Assembly: GCA_028023455.1 (NCBI GenBank)
Contig: JAQFVV010013300.1
Coordinates: 1 to 64,000 of the forward strand
Direction: 5' to 3'
DNA: 64,000 nucleotides
From: Epiperipatus broadwayi
Lineage: Eukaryota; Onychophora; Udeonychophora; Euonychophora; Peripatidae
Below the pieces are notes generated by a model. It was not told where the DNA came from, did no database searches, and saw only the letters and a program-made list of their open reading frames with translations. Position numbers and translations under genes: made by a program. Positions within the stretch are counted from its first letter, which is position 1. Each line of letters starts with the position of its first letter. Shown one piece after another: positions 10,728 through 23,369 of this stretch.

Positions 10728-11285
10728 AAGATCAGCAATATAATAACCAAGCCTAAGGATTCAATCCTTCTTGAATCTCATTGTGTTTATCAAATCTCAT
10801 GTGAAAATTGTAAAGCTTCTTACATAGGTATGAGTAATCATCAGTGTTAGGAGAGATGAGCATGCTAATGCAGATAAACAATACTAATCATCATCAGCAC
10901 TCTCAGTCCATACTTTAGATTCAGGTCATAAAATTGATTTTTCTAGTACCAGGATTATATCCAGATATGATAATCTCTACCAGTGCAAAAATAGAGAAGC
11001 CATTGAGATACTTAAAAGGCCAGATTGGATCAATAAGCAAGATGATACAGGCAAACTTCCTCCTATTTGGAAAGATTTTTTTAAAAAAACATTCTTAATT
11101 TAACATTTTTGCTATTGGTGGAACTTTAATGGGTTTTTTTTCAAATCAGTGATTGTAGCACCTCTACAACTGTCTTTCTACCTTTTATCACCCAGTGGAT
11201 GACTTGTTTGATCAAGTCTAAACATCATATCAATATTTAAATTTTTTAACAGGGATGAATCTGCAAAATATGTCTTATATATATT
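10695..11285 (+). repeat. Inverted copy of the P1 3' end (GIY-YIG remnant and 3' UTR)
   Basis: This is the right arm of the inverted repeat, reading rightward. It opens in the linker (phrase KISNIITKPKDSILLESH), passes the CVYQISCENCKASYIGMSN block, where the G of GVY is changed to C, and then breaks after a small deletion. The 3' UTR follows. Divergence between the arms is noticeable, so the structure is not new. Confidence 0.8.
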
Positions 11286-11831
11286 ATTTTTGAGTTGAAC
11301 TCATGACAACTGTTTATTTTACAACATAATTGAATAGCCATCCAGTTTCAACAACAATGGATTAAAGTTTAATTGATACAATTTAAGCTTGTATTTTTTC
11401 ATATATCAGGAGAGTTGTCTACAATGCTTTTGCTGATGTAATTTATGTAATTAATCAAAAACTTATTGCTAAATGTTTCTATATTTGATTGACATATATA
11501 ACTGGCAAATATGAAATTAGTTTAAGTTTTAATCTTATTAATGAAGAATTTAGATTTTAATAGCATGTAATAACTAATAAATTACGAAGCTAAATATTTA
11601 AATGTAATGTTTGTGAGATCAACTCATTCCAAATGTTTATTTTTAAATATAATTAAATTGTCCTCTCTTCAGCAAATGACAATGCATTAAAGTCAAAATA
11701 ATATGCAAAGTTACTTTAATTCAACAATTGCAAACATAATATTAATTTATTAATCTTTCATCAGAAATTTTTCAGACATTCAAATGATCATTAAATAAAT
11801 TTTTTATTTTTTATTTTGACTATAAATTAAA
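11286..11831. other. AT-rich, weak 80-bp direct repeat
   Basis: Two diverged stretches near 11295-11375 and 11610-11695 share the order TGAACTCAT/TCAACTCATT, TGTTTATTTT and ATGGATTAAAG/ATGCATTAAAG, spaced about 315 bp apart. No gene is seen. Confidence 0.3.
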
Positions 11832-12160
11832 AAATGAAATCAAAACACATAATTACAAGCTTCCTACAACTATCCACTTCATCTTATATAACTATACACA
11901 TGACCACATATATGTGAAAAAGGTAAATGATCTTGAATATATGTATTTCATGCTGAACTAGCAAATCATTAGTGGGTCCAGATCACAATCTGGGAATACA
12001 TATATTAGAGATCATTTACCTTTTTCTCATGTAAGTGGCCATGTGCATAAATTATATAAGATGGAGTAGATAGTTGTAGAAGCTTGAAAATCTGAGTTCA
12101 AGTCCCTTTTAATTATATTAAGTTTAGTATAAACAATATACATATATTTAAATATTACGT
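11832..12160. repeat. R1 copy 1: inverted pair of 3' ends
   Basis: A minus-strand R1 3' region (about 11832-11990) faces a plus-strand R1 3' region (about 11995-12160). The palindromic phrases are CATCTTATATAACTATACAC and its partner GTGCATAAATTATATAAGAT. The left arm keeps a ribozyme relic with CTAATGA in place of CTGATGA. The right arm ends with the B-box-like GAGTTCAAGTCCC and runs into the start of a next unit (GTATAAACAATATACATATA), showing a head-to-tail junction. Confidence 0.7.
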
Positions 12161-12689
12161 AATTGCATAATTTTAGTACACTTACATTTTTATATATTAA
12201 GTTATATGTTTAGTACTGTGTTGATAATATCATATGAAACATCTTTTTAAAAAAGAAGGGTATATGTATACACACCAAACTTGTTGCTGAAATAATATTA
12301 TACTTCATTATTGCATTTAGTTTATAAAAACTTTTATTTTTTAAAAAACTATTTACTAATACTTTATTTTCTCTTAGTACTATTATTTCTGAAACAAATT
12401 ATATATTTTTTAATCTCTAAAAATATCATTTTTTTTTACTTTTATTCTTTTTTCCACTAATTTTTTTTCCCGGTATATTTAATCCTTTCAGTTTAACTTA
12501 TATAGTTATTTAATCAATTGATAAATGTAAATTAGAACCTTTTAAAACATTGATTATTAAAGGACAATATTTACATTAGTATTTCATAAGTGAATGATAA
12601 ATATAACATTCTGAAATATTATGTAATTACTTAAATGCGCAAAAACTATTTGAATACCGAATATGATTTTCTTCATTGCATATTAAATT
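12161..12689. other. AT-rich, no gene seen
   Basis: No ORF or recognised repeat between R1 copy 1 and LINE copy B. Confidence 0.4.
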
Positions 12690-15600
12690 TAGGCTGCAGA
12701 AAGGAGTTTGCTGTTAACTGAAAAGAAACCCTTTGATTCCTCTTGGAAGTTTTAAAAGAATGGAGCAGAGTCCACTTCATACACTCTTGTCATTGCAACT
12801 GTTATTATTTTGCGATTATCCATATAGTATATGAACATGGATGGCTGCTTTACAATATGCATTAACCAGCCTGGTGAGTTTATTGGTCTTTTATCTCTGA
12901 TTTCAAGATCAAGAAACATCATGGTCTTTGTTCTCAGTTGCCTGATAAGGCATAATAAATGTGTGTGTGAATGAAAAAAAATTTCTAATAGATATACAGT
13001 CATGGCAGACAAAATATAAATCATGGACTTTATTGCCAGGTGAATGTAAAGTCACCAAGCTTGGCAATGATTGGTAACTGGAGGGGAGAGTGCTAAGAAT
13101 CCCCTGATTGCAGATACAGGCTGCCATTTGATGATAACTTTTTATTTAGGTACTCACAACTGCAGATCACTTTTAAATGAAGGAAGATTACAAGAATTGG
13201 AAGAACTGTCTCATATTAAATTTGACATTATTGGACTTTGTGAAGGATAAAAAAAGGTGAAGAGACAATTGATTTAAGAATGTGAACATGTACTCTACTA
13301 CAAAGGCATAAATATTGCAAGTATAAATAAAAAAACAACATTGTGGAAATTGATGTGGTACCAGTCAGAGTGGCAAGAATAGTTATTCAACTTAATAGTA
13401 GATACCAAATGCAGATAATTTATGTTTATGACCCAACAAGTTCTCATAGTGATGAAGTAGTAGAAGATTTTTATATAAATGTACAAAAGGCTTTTGATCA
13501 GATTAAACATTTTAAATTGTTATGGGAGAATTTTAATGCTAGAATTGGTAAACAAATGAAAGATGAAAGTGCTGCAAGTAAATTTTGTTATGGTAAGAGA
13601 AATGAGAAAGGACATAGAAAAAGAAAAACTTTATATTATGAACTCTTTTCTTGAGAACAATGTTAAAAGGGAATGGACATGGACACATCCAAATGAAGGT
13701 ACAACAGAATTGAATTATATTTTGATTAACAAAAATACATTATTTCAAGATTGTAATGTTCTCAATAAATTCAACACAGGAAGTGAGCATCCATTAATAA
13801 GATTTAAAATACATGTTATTGTAAAACTAAAGAAAATGATTAAGAAAAAACAATATTTATAGTTGATATTGCTAATCTTCAGAAACATTTAATGAATTTA
13901 AATCAGAACTTGCAAATCAGTTTCAAGTATTAGTATATTTTGAACATGATTCAGATTTGAATGAAATTAATAAATGATACACTTTTAAAAACTGCAACAA
14001 AGATAGCTGTTAGAACAAAGCAGCAATTAGCCAAGAAAATTTCTACTGAATCTAGAGAACTTATGAAGAAAGGAATGAATATAATAATATATAAAAATGA
14101 TGCATTAAGAAGGATTGAATATTTTGAATTTTGTAAAACAGTGCAAAAAAGAGTTGAAAAATGATATAAGAAAATATAATTGTGAACTAACAAGGGAGGT
14201 TGTAGAAAAGAATAAAAGTCTCAAGAGTGTAAAACAACATTTTGATATTGGTAGGAAACTTATGTCTGCAATAAAAAAAGATGGAAGTATTATTAAAAAG
14301 AGAGATGACATCATGAAATGGGTAGAAGAGTTATGTCAAGAATTATATAGATAACAAATATCTGCTATATCTATTATATTTTCTGAATTGCCAAGAATTT
14401 TAAATAAAGAAGTGAGACATAAAATTTAAATTTATGAAGGAAAAAAAGCTCCCAGTAATGATGGAATTATAATCAATATATTAAAAGAAACAGATAAAGA
14501 AAGAGAAAAAAATTGGCAGTTATTTACCAAATGTCTAAATGATAAAGATATACCAGATGATTGGACAAATACAGTATTAATATTAATATTTTTAAAATGT
14601 GATAAAGAAGTTATTATAAATTACACACAAATCATTCTTTTATTAGCTTTATACAAAATTTTTACCAAGATAATTACAACTCATTTACAGAGAACATTGG
14701 ATTTCCACCAACCAAGAGAGCAAGCTCAATTTAAAAATAATTTTAGTACAGTAGATTATATCCAAGTATTCAAAAAGTTATAAAAAGGACAAATGAATAT
14801 GAATTGCCATTACGCTTTGGATTTACAGATTATGATAAAACATTTGATTCTATAAACAGTTTTTCAGTGATCAAAGCATTGGATCATCAAGTTATAGATC
14901 CAGAATAATACTATATTCTGAAGAATATTTATAAAAATGCAACAGCAACAATTAAATTTCATAATTGTGCAAGGAAGGTTAACATTTAAAAGGATGTAAG
15001 ACAGGATGGATATCTCCAAAACTTTTTACAGCAGTGCTGCAAAAGTATAAGTGGAAACTAGTCTGGGGATATTGCATGAGTAGGCATTAGATAGGGATTT
15101 TATGCACAAACCTTCTTGCATCCATATGATTACTCTGACTTGCATTGGTAGTGCTACTGTATGGTGAGTTTACCCTCTGTATAAACAACTTGTGTAAGCA
15201 TAAGAAATGGTAATCATATAAAGTATTTTGTTAATTAAAATGTAAACTAAAGGAGTAAAGTAAATGGGCATTATTTAAGTCATTTAGATTTTGCAGATGA
15301 TGTAGTTGTTTTTGCAAATAATGCTTTAGATCTTCAGAAAATATTGCAGTAGTTATAAGATAAAAGTAAGAAAGTAGGTCTAAAAGTAAAAGTTAAAAAG
15401 TCTAAAGTAATGTTCAATGAATTTTCTCAAAACATGAAAATAAATTTGATTATGATGAGTTAGAAAAAGTTAATAATTACAAAATCTAAGTCAGATTATT
15501 ACTACAAATGGAACCATTATGGATGAAATTAATCATAGAATTAAACTTGGTTGAAATGCTTTTGGTAAAAATAACTTAATACTAAAAGGAAATATGCCTA

Positions 15601-16078
15601 TGTGCTTGACAATGAGGGTTCTTAATAAATATGTCTTACCTGGTCTTACTTATGGGTATGAGACTTAGACACTTAATAGGAGAACAATACAGAGACTTCA
15701 TATCACTCAAAGAAATATGGGAGAGATTCATGTTAGGAGTAACAAGAAGAGATCAAAATGCAATATATGGGTAAGAGAATAAACAAGTGTTATTAACATC
15801 ATTGAAAAAATTAAAAGACTGAAATGGAGTTGGACTGGACATATTACTAAAAGAGTTAATAATAGATGGATAATTGAAATCTTATAACTGGATTTCAAGA
15901 GATTCTAAAAAACCTAAAAAAAGATCACAAGTGAGATGGATGGATGAAATAAGAAATTGTATAGGAGTGATGTGGAGAAAAGGATATAGAGATCAGAGAA
16001 GATGGATTGAATTAGGAGATATCTTCATACTGCAGTGAATTGATAATTGACAATGATGAATGATGATGATGATTTTAA
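12690..16078 (+). pseudogene. RTE-like LINE copy B, nearly full length but decayed
   Basis: About 3.4 kb spans the whole element, the usual size for RTE. A 5' UTR-like part shared with copy E (phrase GAGTGCTAAGAATCC) leads into an APE endonuclease: RSLLNEGRLQELEELSHIKF, then FNARIGKQMKDES and FNTGSEHPLIRFKIHV, the GSDH-type catalytic block. The RT part is broken by many stops and frame changes but keeps traces of the palm and the C-terminal blocks. The 3' end is a GAT-rich tail, TGATGATGATGAT. The RT motif C region reads FADDVVVFANNA. The exact 5' end is uncertain. Confidence 0.75.
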
Positions 16079-16899
16079 ATTTAAAATTAATAGGCTTATT
16101 TTTTATATATCAGTTCTTTGCACAAGTATACTCAATTCAAATAAATTGTATTAAGATGAAAAGAATAAAGATTTTTATAAATATTAGACACAGACTAGTT
16201 TTTCAATCTTTTATCATAAATTACTGTTTCTTTTTACATTTATGATAATGCAAAAATTGAAATCAAAAATGTAATTTGATAATTTTCAGTGCATTTGAAT
16301 TTTTTATGCATTAAGCTATATAATTATGTCCTTATGCTGATTTTATCATATGTATATAGTCACCACAATTGAAGCAATTTTTAATAAAATAGTAATACAT
16401 AAATTATTGGTTACAATTTGCTTTATAAATATAAAGGAAAGAAACAAAACACTATGAGAAACAAACCAATTTTAGAGAAAAAAAATTCTGATAATAATAT
16501 GTCAAACAATTTTTGTAAATCTACTAAAATGAAGATAATCTTTAATTTATAAAAAATCTAAAGAATAGGAATGTTTTAAATCTTTTATATAAACTAATAA
16601 AGTAATAAAATTTTAAACACCAAAAAAAATATATAATTTTTATTAATCCATAAGACTTTATAAAAAATTACTATTTGTAATAGGTGAATTTTTGCATTCA
16701 CGTATTAATAAAAGTACATCATTTAAAATGTTTTTTAAAAAAGTTTAAAGTTTTCTAAAGATATTTGCCAATTAGAAAACTGGGTGATGTAAATAGTAAC
16801 ATATAATTGACTAGAAAAATGTAAAGGATTTTTCAACAGAAACCAATAAATCTGCAAATATGAAGTAGATCAAAACAAATTATTGATAAGTATGTGAAG
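16079..16899. other. AT-rich, no gene seen
   Basis: Extremely A/T-rich with scattered short repeats of TTTTATAAA type. No convincing coding or structural signal. Confidence 0.4.
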
Positions 16900-17430
16900 A
16901 ACTATGCATCTTAGATTACAACTGAGAAACACTAAACAAAGAAAGTAAAAGATTTAACATCAAAATAAAACAATTTAAGATGACAAGATACTCATAAACC
17001 ATAGATTACAATGCCTTACATAGCTTCCAAACATTAACTGCTCTCAAGAGACTGATCAGAAGTACCAAAGACATACTAAAAAAAATTTGCAAATAGTCTA
17101 TGAGGTTCATTGTAATGATCTGGGTTGTACAGATGCATATTATGAAGAATCGCAGACCAGAAGTACCATAAGAATTATGCAGCACAAGTACCTATAAAAA
17201 TGCACAAAAGAAAATTCAGAATATATGTCAGTTTTCTTCGATCGTAAAAAAACATAAACACAGCTTTGATCAATAAAATGTCAAAGTAGTGTACCTAGAA
17301 AATAATGTCAGAAAAAAAAAATTAAAGAAAATCGTTACATCTCAAATAACAACAATGTTATAGACAATGAAGATAATAGTATCCAATTATTGCACCAGTG
17401 GAATTTATAAATGAGCCTATTTACATATAA
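16900..17430 (+). pseudogene. Penelope-like element P4, decayed GIY-YIG end
   Basis: Broken frames around 17095-17190 give VYEVHCNDLGCTDAYY-like text (one stop in place of V), followed by TRSTIRIMQHKY. This matches the Cys-containing GIY-YIG start and the R...H block of Penelope-like endonucleases. It belongs to a different subfamily from P1, P2 and P3. Stops and shifts are frequent and the limits are approximate. There is no clear RT upstream and no obvious inverted partner. Confidence 0.5.
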
Positions 17431-18255
17431 AGAATATTATAAAAGCAGCAAATCAAACAAAATAATATAACTATAATTATAAAGTTTGGCACCAAAAGTG
17501 CACTAAGTGAAACAAATAACTGGTAAAGGGGAAAACTTTAATTCACCAGGCATACTAACATATATATGCAATGATATTATGTATAATTACAAGTAAAATG
17601 CTATCATCGCAAACTTTTAAACAAATGCTATTTGATGCGGAATTGTGAACCTGCTAAAAAATTTAATGTTATAACTTAATTATAAAACATGAATTGAAAA
17701 ACAGAGATTTATAGTATCTTAATTAATAAATATGCATCATCATTGTTATTAGCACCATAAAATATATAATTATTACTACTGTCAAGATTTCCTGGATAAT
17801 TATTATACTAGATTAAATGAATAAAAAATTGTTAATTATGTCTAATAAAATCAAATCATAGCAATGAATCTAAAAGATTAGGTGATAAAGATAAGAAAAT
17901 CACTCCAGTAAGTAACAATAAAATGGAAAAAAACTTTAATGAATTATGAACGGTCTAATTTTTTGTCTTAGTGGAGTACAAATGATAAAGAGTCTTATTT
18001 ACAATTTTTTATAAGCAGTATTAAAGCAATCGTTTCAAAATAATTAAAAAAATAAATAACCAACTAATAAAGAATATGAAAGTTAGTATATTTAGTTAGA
18101 AAAATAGAAAAATAATTATAAATAAAATTATAATGGTAACTATAATGTTGAAAAAAAGACTTCAATATATAAAAAATACCACCAAAAGAATTTGATGGCA
18201 GATAAAAAAAACTATCTAAAATAACACTTCTTTTTTAAGCCATACAAAGTTATAT
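17431..18255. other. AT-rich, no gene seen
   Basis: No ORF or repeat recognised between P4 and R1 copy 2. Confidence 0.4.
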
Positions 18256-18546
18256 ATAGGGTATATGAGCACAGACTTTCAGACGTCCCATCACTCTCCA
18301 CTCTATCTAATAACACTAATACACTCAAGCACATATATGCTGAAAAGATAAATAATCACCAATATACATATTTCATGCTAAACCAGCAATCATCAGTTGG
18401 TCCAGATTATCATCTCCCACACATATATACTATAAGTGCTCAGATATATATTAAGATAGACAATCTTCATACTTTAATGGACAGGCTCCAATCTACTACA
18501 CCCTCCAACTCTTCAACCGTCCATCCAATTGAAAATCTGATGATGT
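18256..18546 (-). repeat. R1 copy 2
   Basis: Minus-strand R1, 5'-truncated within the CATCATCAGATTTTCA segment. It keeps the middle region, the hammerhead core and the 3' end. The 3' end is the GTGCTCATATACCC variant, in which the B box seen in other copies is lost. It is a close match to copies near 33.9 and 63.6 kb, which form one subfamily. Confidence 0.8.
18347..18414 (-). ncRNA. Hammerhead ribozyme motif in R1 copy 2
   Basis: The minus strand reads ACCAA, CTGATGA, a hairpin TGCT-GGTTT-AGCA flanked by a U/U mismatch, GAAA, a very short stem III (ATATGTAT), A, then TTGGT. ACCAA and TTGGT form stem I, extended by ATAATC/GATTAT across a TGG bulge. The predicted cut is after ATA, before TTGGT. 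This is a type I arrangement with a minimal stem III. Activity is untested, and the U/U at the base of stem II may weaken it. Confidence 0.65.
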
Positions 18547-18978
18547 AAATTTTTAAAAGCTGTTATATACAATAAGTTAGCTTTATGATTTACAAAGTGC
18601 CCATTTCCTAAACTTCATACTGACACTGGTTTAATTAGAACAAATTAAAAAAAAAATAGAACCAATGATCATATGTTTCAAACTCAGTTTGCCATTGTTA
18701 TAAAAAATAAGCACATATACATGACATTCCATGTTTTTCATCACCTTTTATAAAATGCATGACTGTAATATCACACAATGAAAGGGAACTATACAAGGTA
18801 ACTGTTGCCAATACTTTTTATAGAGAAAATATAGATGAGATCGCTTTTATATATTTTGATAGTAAATAAAAAAAGTGAAATCATCTAAGTTCTTTATCAT
18901 TATGGCAATTAAATTTATGTTTGAATATAGTGAAATAGAAGATTTAGAGTACCATGCACAAAGACTAAAAATTTCTTA
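18547..18978. other. No gene seen
   Basis: AT-rich linker between R1 copy 2 and LINE copy G. Confidence 0.4.
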
Positions 18979-19200
18979 ATCATCATCACCATCATTTTGC
19001 ACTATTATCGATTCACCGCATGCTAAAAATCTCTCCAAATTTAATATTTCTTCAATGTATAATCTTTCTTCACTACATCAGAGCAATAGAATTTACTATT
19101 TTATACATTCATCTTACATGTCATCTTTTCTAGGTCTTACAATCTCAAGAATTCAGTTTAATAACTGTCCGTCTATTAACAATCTTCTAGATGGATATTA
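18979..19200 (-). pseudogene. RTE-like LINE copy G, decayed 3' tip
   Basis: Aligns by eye with the last 210 bases of copy A. The GAT-rich tail (CATCATCACCATCAT on the plus strand) comes first, then degraded versions of the segments encoding the tryptophan-rich C-terminal block, such as TCTCCAAATTTAAT and TCTTACAATCTC. Too broken to translate. Confidence 0.65.
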
Positions 19201-19317
19201 ATTACACCTTTTTTTATAAGCACACAATTAATACTAGTAATTTTTAAAGATATCTCAAGCTACATTAGTCTTCTTGAAATAAAAACATTATTATTTATTA
19301 GCACAGAATTTCACACA

Positions 19318-19712
19318 ACCCACAACTTCTCCACTCTATCTCATAACAGTGATACACTTGAACACTTATATGTTGAAAAGATAAATAATCACCAATATAC
19401 ATATTTCATGCTAAACCAGCAATCATCATTTGGTCTAGATTATCATCTCTACACATATATGCAATAAGTGCTCAGATATATATTAAGATAACCAATCTCC
19501 ACACTTTAATGCATAGGCTTCAATCCACTCCACACTCCAACTCTTCACCTGTCCATCCAATTGAAAATCTGATGATAGAACACTCAAAGGCCACCCTGAG
19601 GTCAAGATTGTCATCACACCCATGTTGACTTAAAGTCAATCTGACTCCTCATATACAGAACACAATCCATTTAATATATATATGAGGGATGGGCAGATAT
19701 CTCTACTATGTA
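19318..19712 (-). repeat. R1 copy 3 (left arm of an inverted pair)
   Basis: Minus-strand R1 that includes the 5' segment with GGTCAGATTGACTTT-type sequence. The ribozyme core is mutated (CTGATGA to ATGATGA). It abuts R1 copy 4 in opposite orientation, with a shared palindromic centre around ATCTCTACTATGTAATAACA. Confidence 0.8.
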
Positions 19713-20199
19713 ATAACAGAATATAGTAGAGATGTTTGCCCATTCCTCATATATGTATAAATGGATTATATCCTGTACATGATGGTCATATTGACTTTAG
19801 GTCCACATGGTGTGATGAGAATCTCAGCCTCAGGGTAGCCTTTGAGCATTTCATCATCAGAATTTCAACTGGATGGATGGATGAAGAGTTGGAGTGTGGA
19901 ATGGATTGAAGCCTGTACATTAAAGTATGAATATTGGCTATCTTAATATAAAGACGAGCACTTATTGCATATATGTGTAGATATGATAATCTGGACCAAC
20001 TGATGATTGCTGCTTTAGCATGAAATACATTTATTGGTGATCATTTACCTTTTCAACATATAGTGTTCAAATATATCAGTGTTATGAGATAGAATGGAGA
20101 GTGGTGGATTGTGTGAAAGTCTGTATTCATATATCCTATATATTACATATATTGTTATAGGTATATAATAACCCTGTATTTCAGTTACTATTATTTATT
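19713..20199 (+). repeat. R1 copy 4 with start of a following unit
   Basis: Plus-strand R1 from near its 5' end to its 3' end. The 3' end TCATATATCC is followed by TATATATTACATATATTG and then GGTATATAATAACCCTG, which is the first segment of a new R1 unit and stops after about 40 bases. This is a head-to-tail dimer junction next to an inverted junction with copy 3. Confidence 0.8.
19985..20049 (+). ncRNA. Hammerhead ribozyme motif in R1 copy 4
   Basis: CTGATGA at 20000-20006, hairpin TGCT-GCTTT-AGCA, GAAA at 20022-20025, short stem III, and TTGGT pairing with ACCAA. The outer stem I has one A/C mismatch (ATAATC against GATCAT). The predicted cut is after 20033. Untested. Confidence 0.6.
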
Positions 20200-22289
20200 G
20201 TTTTTTTTTTAATTTGAAATGTTTTATTTATAATTATATTAATTTATTAAATTGCGTAGAAAAAAAGTTATAATAACTACTATATATTAAAACAGCTGAG
20301 CGCTTTCAAAGGATCTTGCCTTCATAATCATAGCTTGCTTACGTTTAAATTTATGCAAATATGCTAATTCCATCTTTTTGATAGAGAAATTATTTAACTT
20401 AATAACTACTATAATATATAAAGAAAAATATCAAGATTATATATATATTGAAGCAGTCAATCTTAGCTTAAGATTGAGCTTCATAGTTCCATCTACTAAC
20501 CTGTATTCAAACCCTATATCCCCATCTCACTCCTTTTGTCATGTATATATATTTTATGTATATATTTGAGATGCGCGCCTAATTTTAACATTTCAATAAC
20601 ATTTTTTTTATTATTATTAATTCTTTTTATTAATTATTAGTTCTTTTTTATTAAAGTACATAGGTGCAGCTCAAATATATACATAGGAGCAAAATACTAA
20701 CAAAATATTGATTTTTTTGTAAATATTTTATTATATGTCATTTTTAAACTTTTTCTTTTTAAAGTACTTTTTTTTCTATTAAAGTGTATATTTTATAAAG
20801 TCCAAGATGGAAGATGCAATCCTTAATTGTCCAAAAATAATTAAAGGGTTGATAGCACTATTGTTTTAATTTTGGGAAGATATTTTTAATTAAAGTTTTT
20901 ACTTAGAATAAAATGGGGATTAATATTAAAGATTTTCTTTTGTTATAAACATTTTTGTCAAATCTATTTCTAATCTGGAAATAGATTTGAATTTATCTTT
21001 GGACATTATCTAACATTGCATCTTTCAAAAACAATGGACAAAGAAATGTAAAATTTCTGTTAGATCAGAGATTAGATTTTAAGGCTAAAACTAAATAATT
21101 AAAAGCATTCCAGAAATATCTGGGCAGAGTATAAAATGGATAGATTTTAAATTACCAACATATAGATTAGCTACTATTGAGAAAACTGTACAGTTAACTG
21201 AATCCAAGCTGTTTTGAAATGTAAGCATAGAAAGCTCATCACCTTTCTGACCCATGAGGGTCATCTTCTGCTGCCGTTATATCATGCTGCCGTAGAATGA
21301 AGTAAAAGCTTGACTGAAGAATTGTGGAAATGCTGAATAAAAGCTTGCTGTTACTTAAAAACCAATTGCCATGCATGAGCAGACTTTAATATGGACTCTT
21401 AAAATAGTGCAAAGTAAATTTTCAAGCTGCAAGTAAAACTAGTTTAACTAATCTCAAACTCTATTGTCAAGACTTCTTCTCCTAATGTATCATTTAACTT
21501 TATTTCTAATATATATGTAAATTGGTCTCAAATGATTTCTATAAATTTAATTCTCTCTCATATGCTCTAACTGTTTTTAATTTTGGTGTGAACATTTATT
21601 TATAGTTATTTATTACTTGATTTTATATGTCTATTTTAGTTATTAATATGTCAATCTCAAACAATCTGACAAGTTGAATTTTGTAAAATCTTTTCTTTCT
21701 TTTTAAGTAAACCTTCATGAATCAAGATTAATAACATCCCCTTAAAATATAATGCATTACTAATTAATACTCTCACCAGATTGTTTTATGAGTCAACATT
21801 TTATTTATGTTTTAGTAAAAAAAAATTATTTGTTTAACTCTGGATTCTATACCCCGGGTGAATCTAGAACTCAAGCTAATTAAGACTTTGAAACCTTATT
21901 TATTTTGTAAATGTTATTATTCAGTTCTGAAAAGGCAACCGATTAGTTGTTTTCTATAACTGCTAGTTTTATTTTTACATACTCTTAAAATATCAAATAC
22001 AGTACTTATGTATTCCAGTTATTATAAAATCAACGAAGGTGGGATTGATTTATTTTAAATAGCAGAAAAGGGAAGGGGGTAAATCTTAATGTTTCTTTTA
22101 CTAAGTAAAATCTTAATGTATATTTTATTTAGGGAAATCTCTCTCTATATATAACTGCATAGCATATTATCTGTATAAATTATGGCATTCAAACTGTGGT
22201 CATTTATTTTTAAAGCAGTAAAACTTATGTAATGTCGTTAGTGACATTTCTCATTTACCAGTACTGTGTTACTGACATTTGGCTTATCT
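20200..22289. other. AT-rich, apart from the small inverted repeat; no gene seen
   Basis: A slightly GC-richer patch near 21230-21370 holds a small perfect hairpin (GACCCATGAGGGTC), but I recognise no family. Confidence 0.35.
20555..20685. repeat. Short inverted repeat, about 20-bp arms
   Basis: TATATATTTGAGATGCGCGCCT and its partner AGGTGCAGCTCAAATATATA face each other across about 80 bp of T-rich sequence. It could be a tiny foldback element or chance. No coding content. Confidence 0.35.
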
Positions 22290-22630
22290 TCATGATTATA
22301 TATTTGTGCTTCTTAATCTGGGGGTTACGACAAGTTGGAACCCATAGATTTCTTTTCAAGCCTTGTCCTGAGGATAGTTAATCTTCCCAGGATCATTTAT
22401 TTTATATAACAAGGCCTCTGACAGTGATTCCCATAAGTCTGGCACATGCTATGCCTATCCACGTTTTTTGTATCAAAGGCCTGCATGTCGGCAATGTTCA
22501 CAGCATTCCTTATTCACTTTTCTCTAAGCACTGCCCAAGAAGGGGGGCTTAGACTTCATTCTTGTCCAGAAGAATGACCATTTCCTCTATTTATTCTTGT
22601 TATTTCTTTTGCTTATGACCTAATTCTAGT
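22290..22630. other. GC-richer unrecognised segment
   Basis: Base composition is clearly more balanced than its surroundings, with words such as CCTTGTCCTGAGG and CTGCCCAAGAAGGGGGG. No frame stays open over a useful length and I recognise no transposon family. It may be a remnant of an LTR or of a different repeat family. Confidence 0.3.
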
Positions 22631-23369
22631 GCTGCAGTAATATTAAAATTGCACTCTGCTCAATATATATATATTACTAACTAGATTAATTACTGATATT
22701 ATTTTAGTTTTATTATACAGTCCCACCATTGTAATGTATTACTGTATTTAAGAGTATTTTGGGGGAAATAAAGCGTTCTTTTTACCAGTGCTAATTAAAG
22801 GAATTTTCATTAAGTATTTTGTCATATAATCCAATATGTTCTCAAATGTATTTTATTTATTTTCATGACTGTAATGGTATGAAAATAGTTTGTATTATAT
22901 CTGTAATGAATCCTAGAATGCTCCCCGAAATCATATGTTAGTCACCATGTTTCAGAGCCGTATATAAAAGCGTTAATAGCAATTTTATGTAAATTCTTTC
23001 TAATATTTGATAGACATCTTAATATTGGACCCATCAAAGATGTGTGTTTATTTATAATATATTATTTAGCTAATAAAGAGCATATAAGAAATAATAGCGT
23101 GAATAACAATATATAATTATCTATCGTTTGGTAGACCACTTGTTCATTCACGCACATACTAATGTATACTGTTAATTTATAAATGTATGTAAACAATTTG
23201 TTATTATATTAAACTAATTTTTATTATACAACTTGTCTGAGTAGTTCAAATTCCTTTTTTTTTCCACTTCCAAATGTACAGTCATGCTTATCTATATTTT
23301 AGTTTAGTCATAATTAATAGATATCTCATTGTCTTCTCCGCTTTGCTAGTGGGCTGGATTAAAATTAAA

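Larger units (their letters stand above)
9435..11285 (-). mobile_element. Penelope-like element P1 with inverted 3' partner
   Basis: A 5'-truncated Penelope-like element reads leftward, from the reverse transcriptase palm through a GIY-YIG endonuclease to the 3' UTR. Fused to its truncated 5' end is an inverted copy of its own 3' part, about 590 bp. The left arm covers about 9435-10020 and the right arm about 10695-11285. Corresponding phrases include GCTATTGGTGGAACTTTAA and ACCAAGCCTAAGGATTCAAT on both arms. Inverted and tandem partial copies are known for Penelope-like elements. Confidence 0.82.

Noticed and set aside
12752-13127. Minus-strand ORFs of 90 and 72 codons
   Set aside because: They overlap the 5' part of LINE copy B, which reads on the other strand and is shared with copy E. 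Residue content is that of AT-rich noise.
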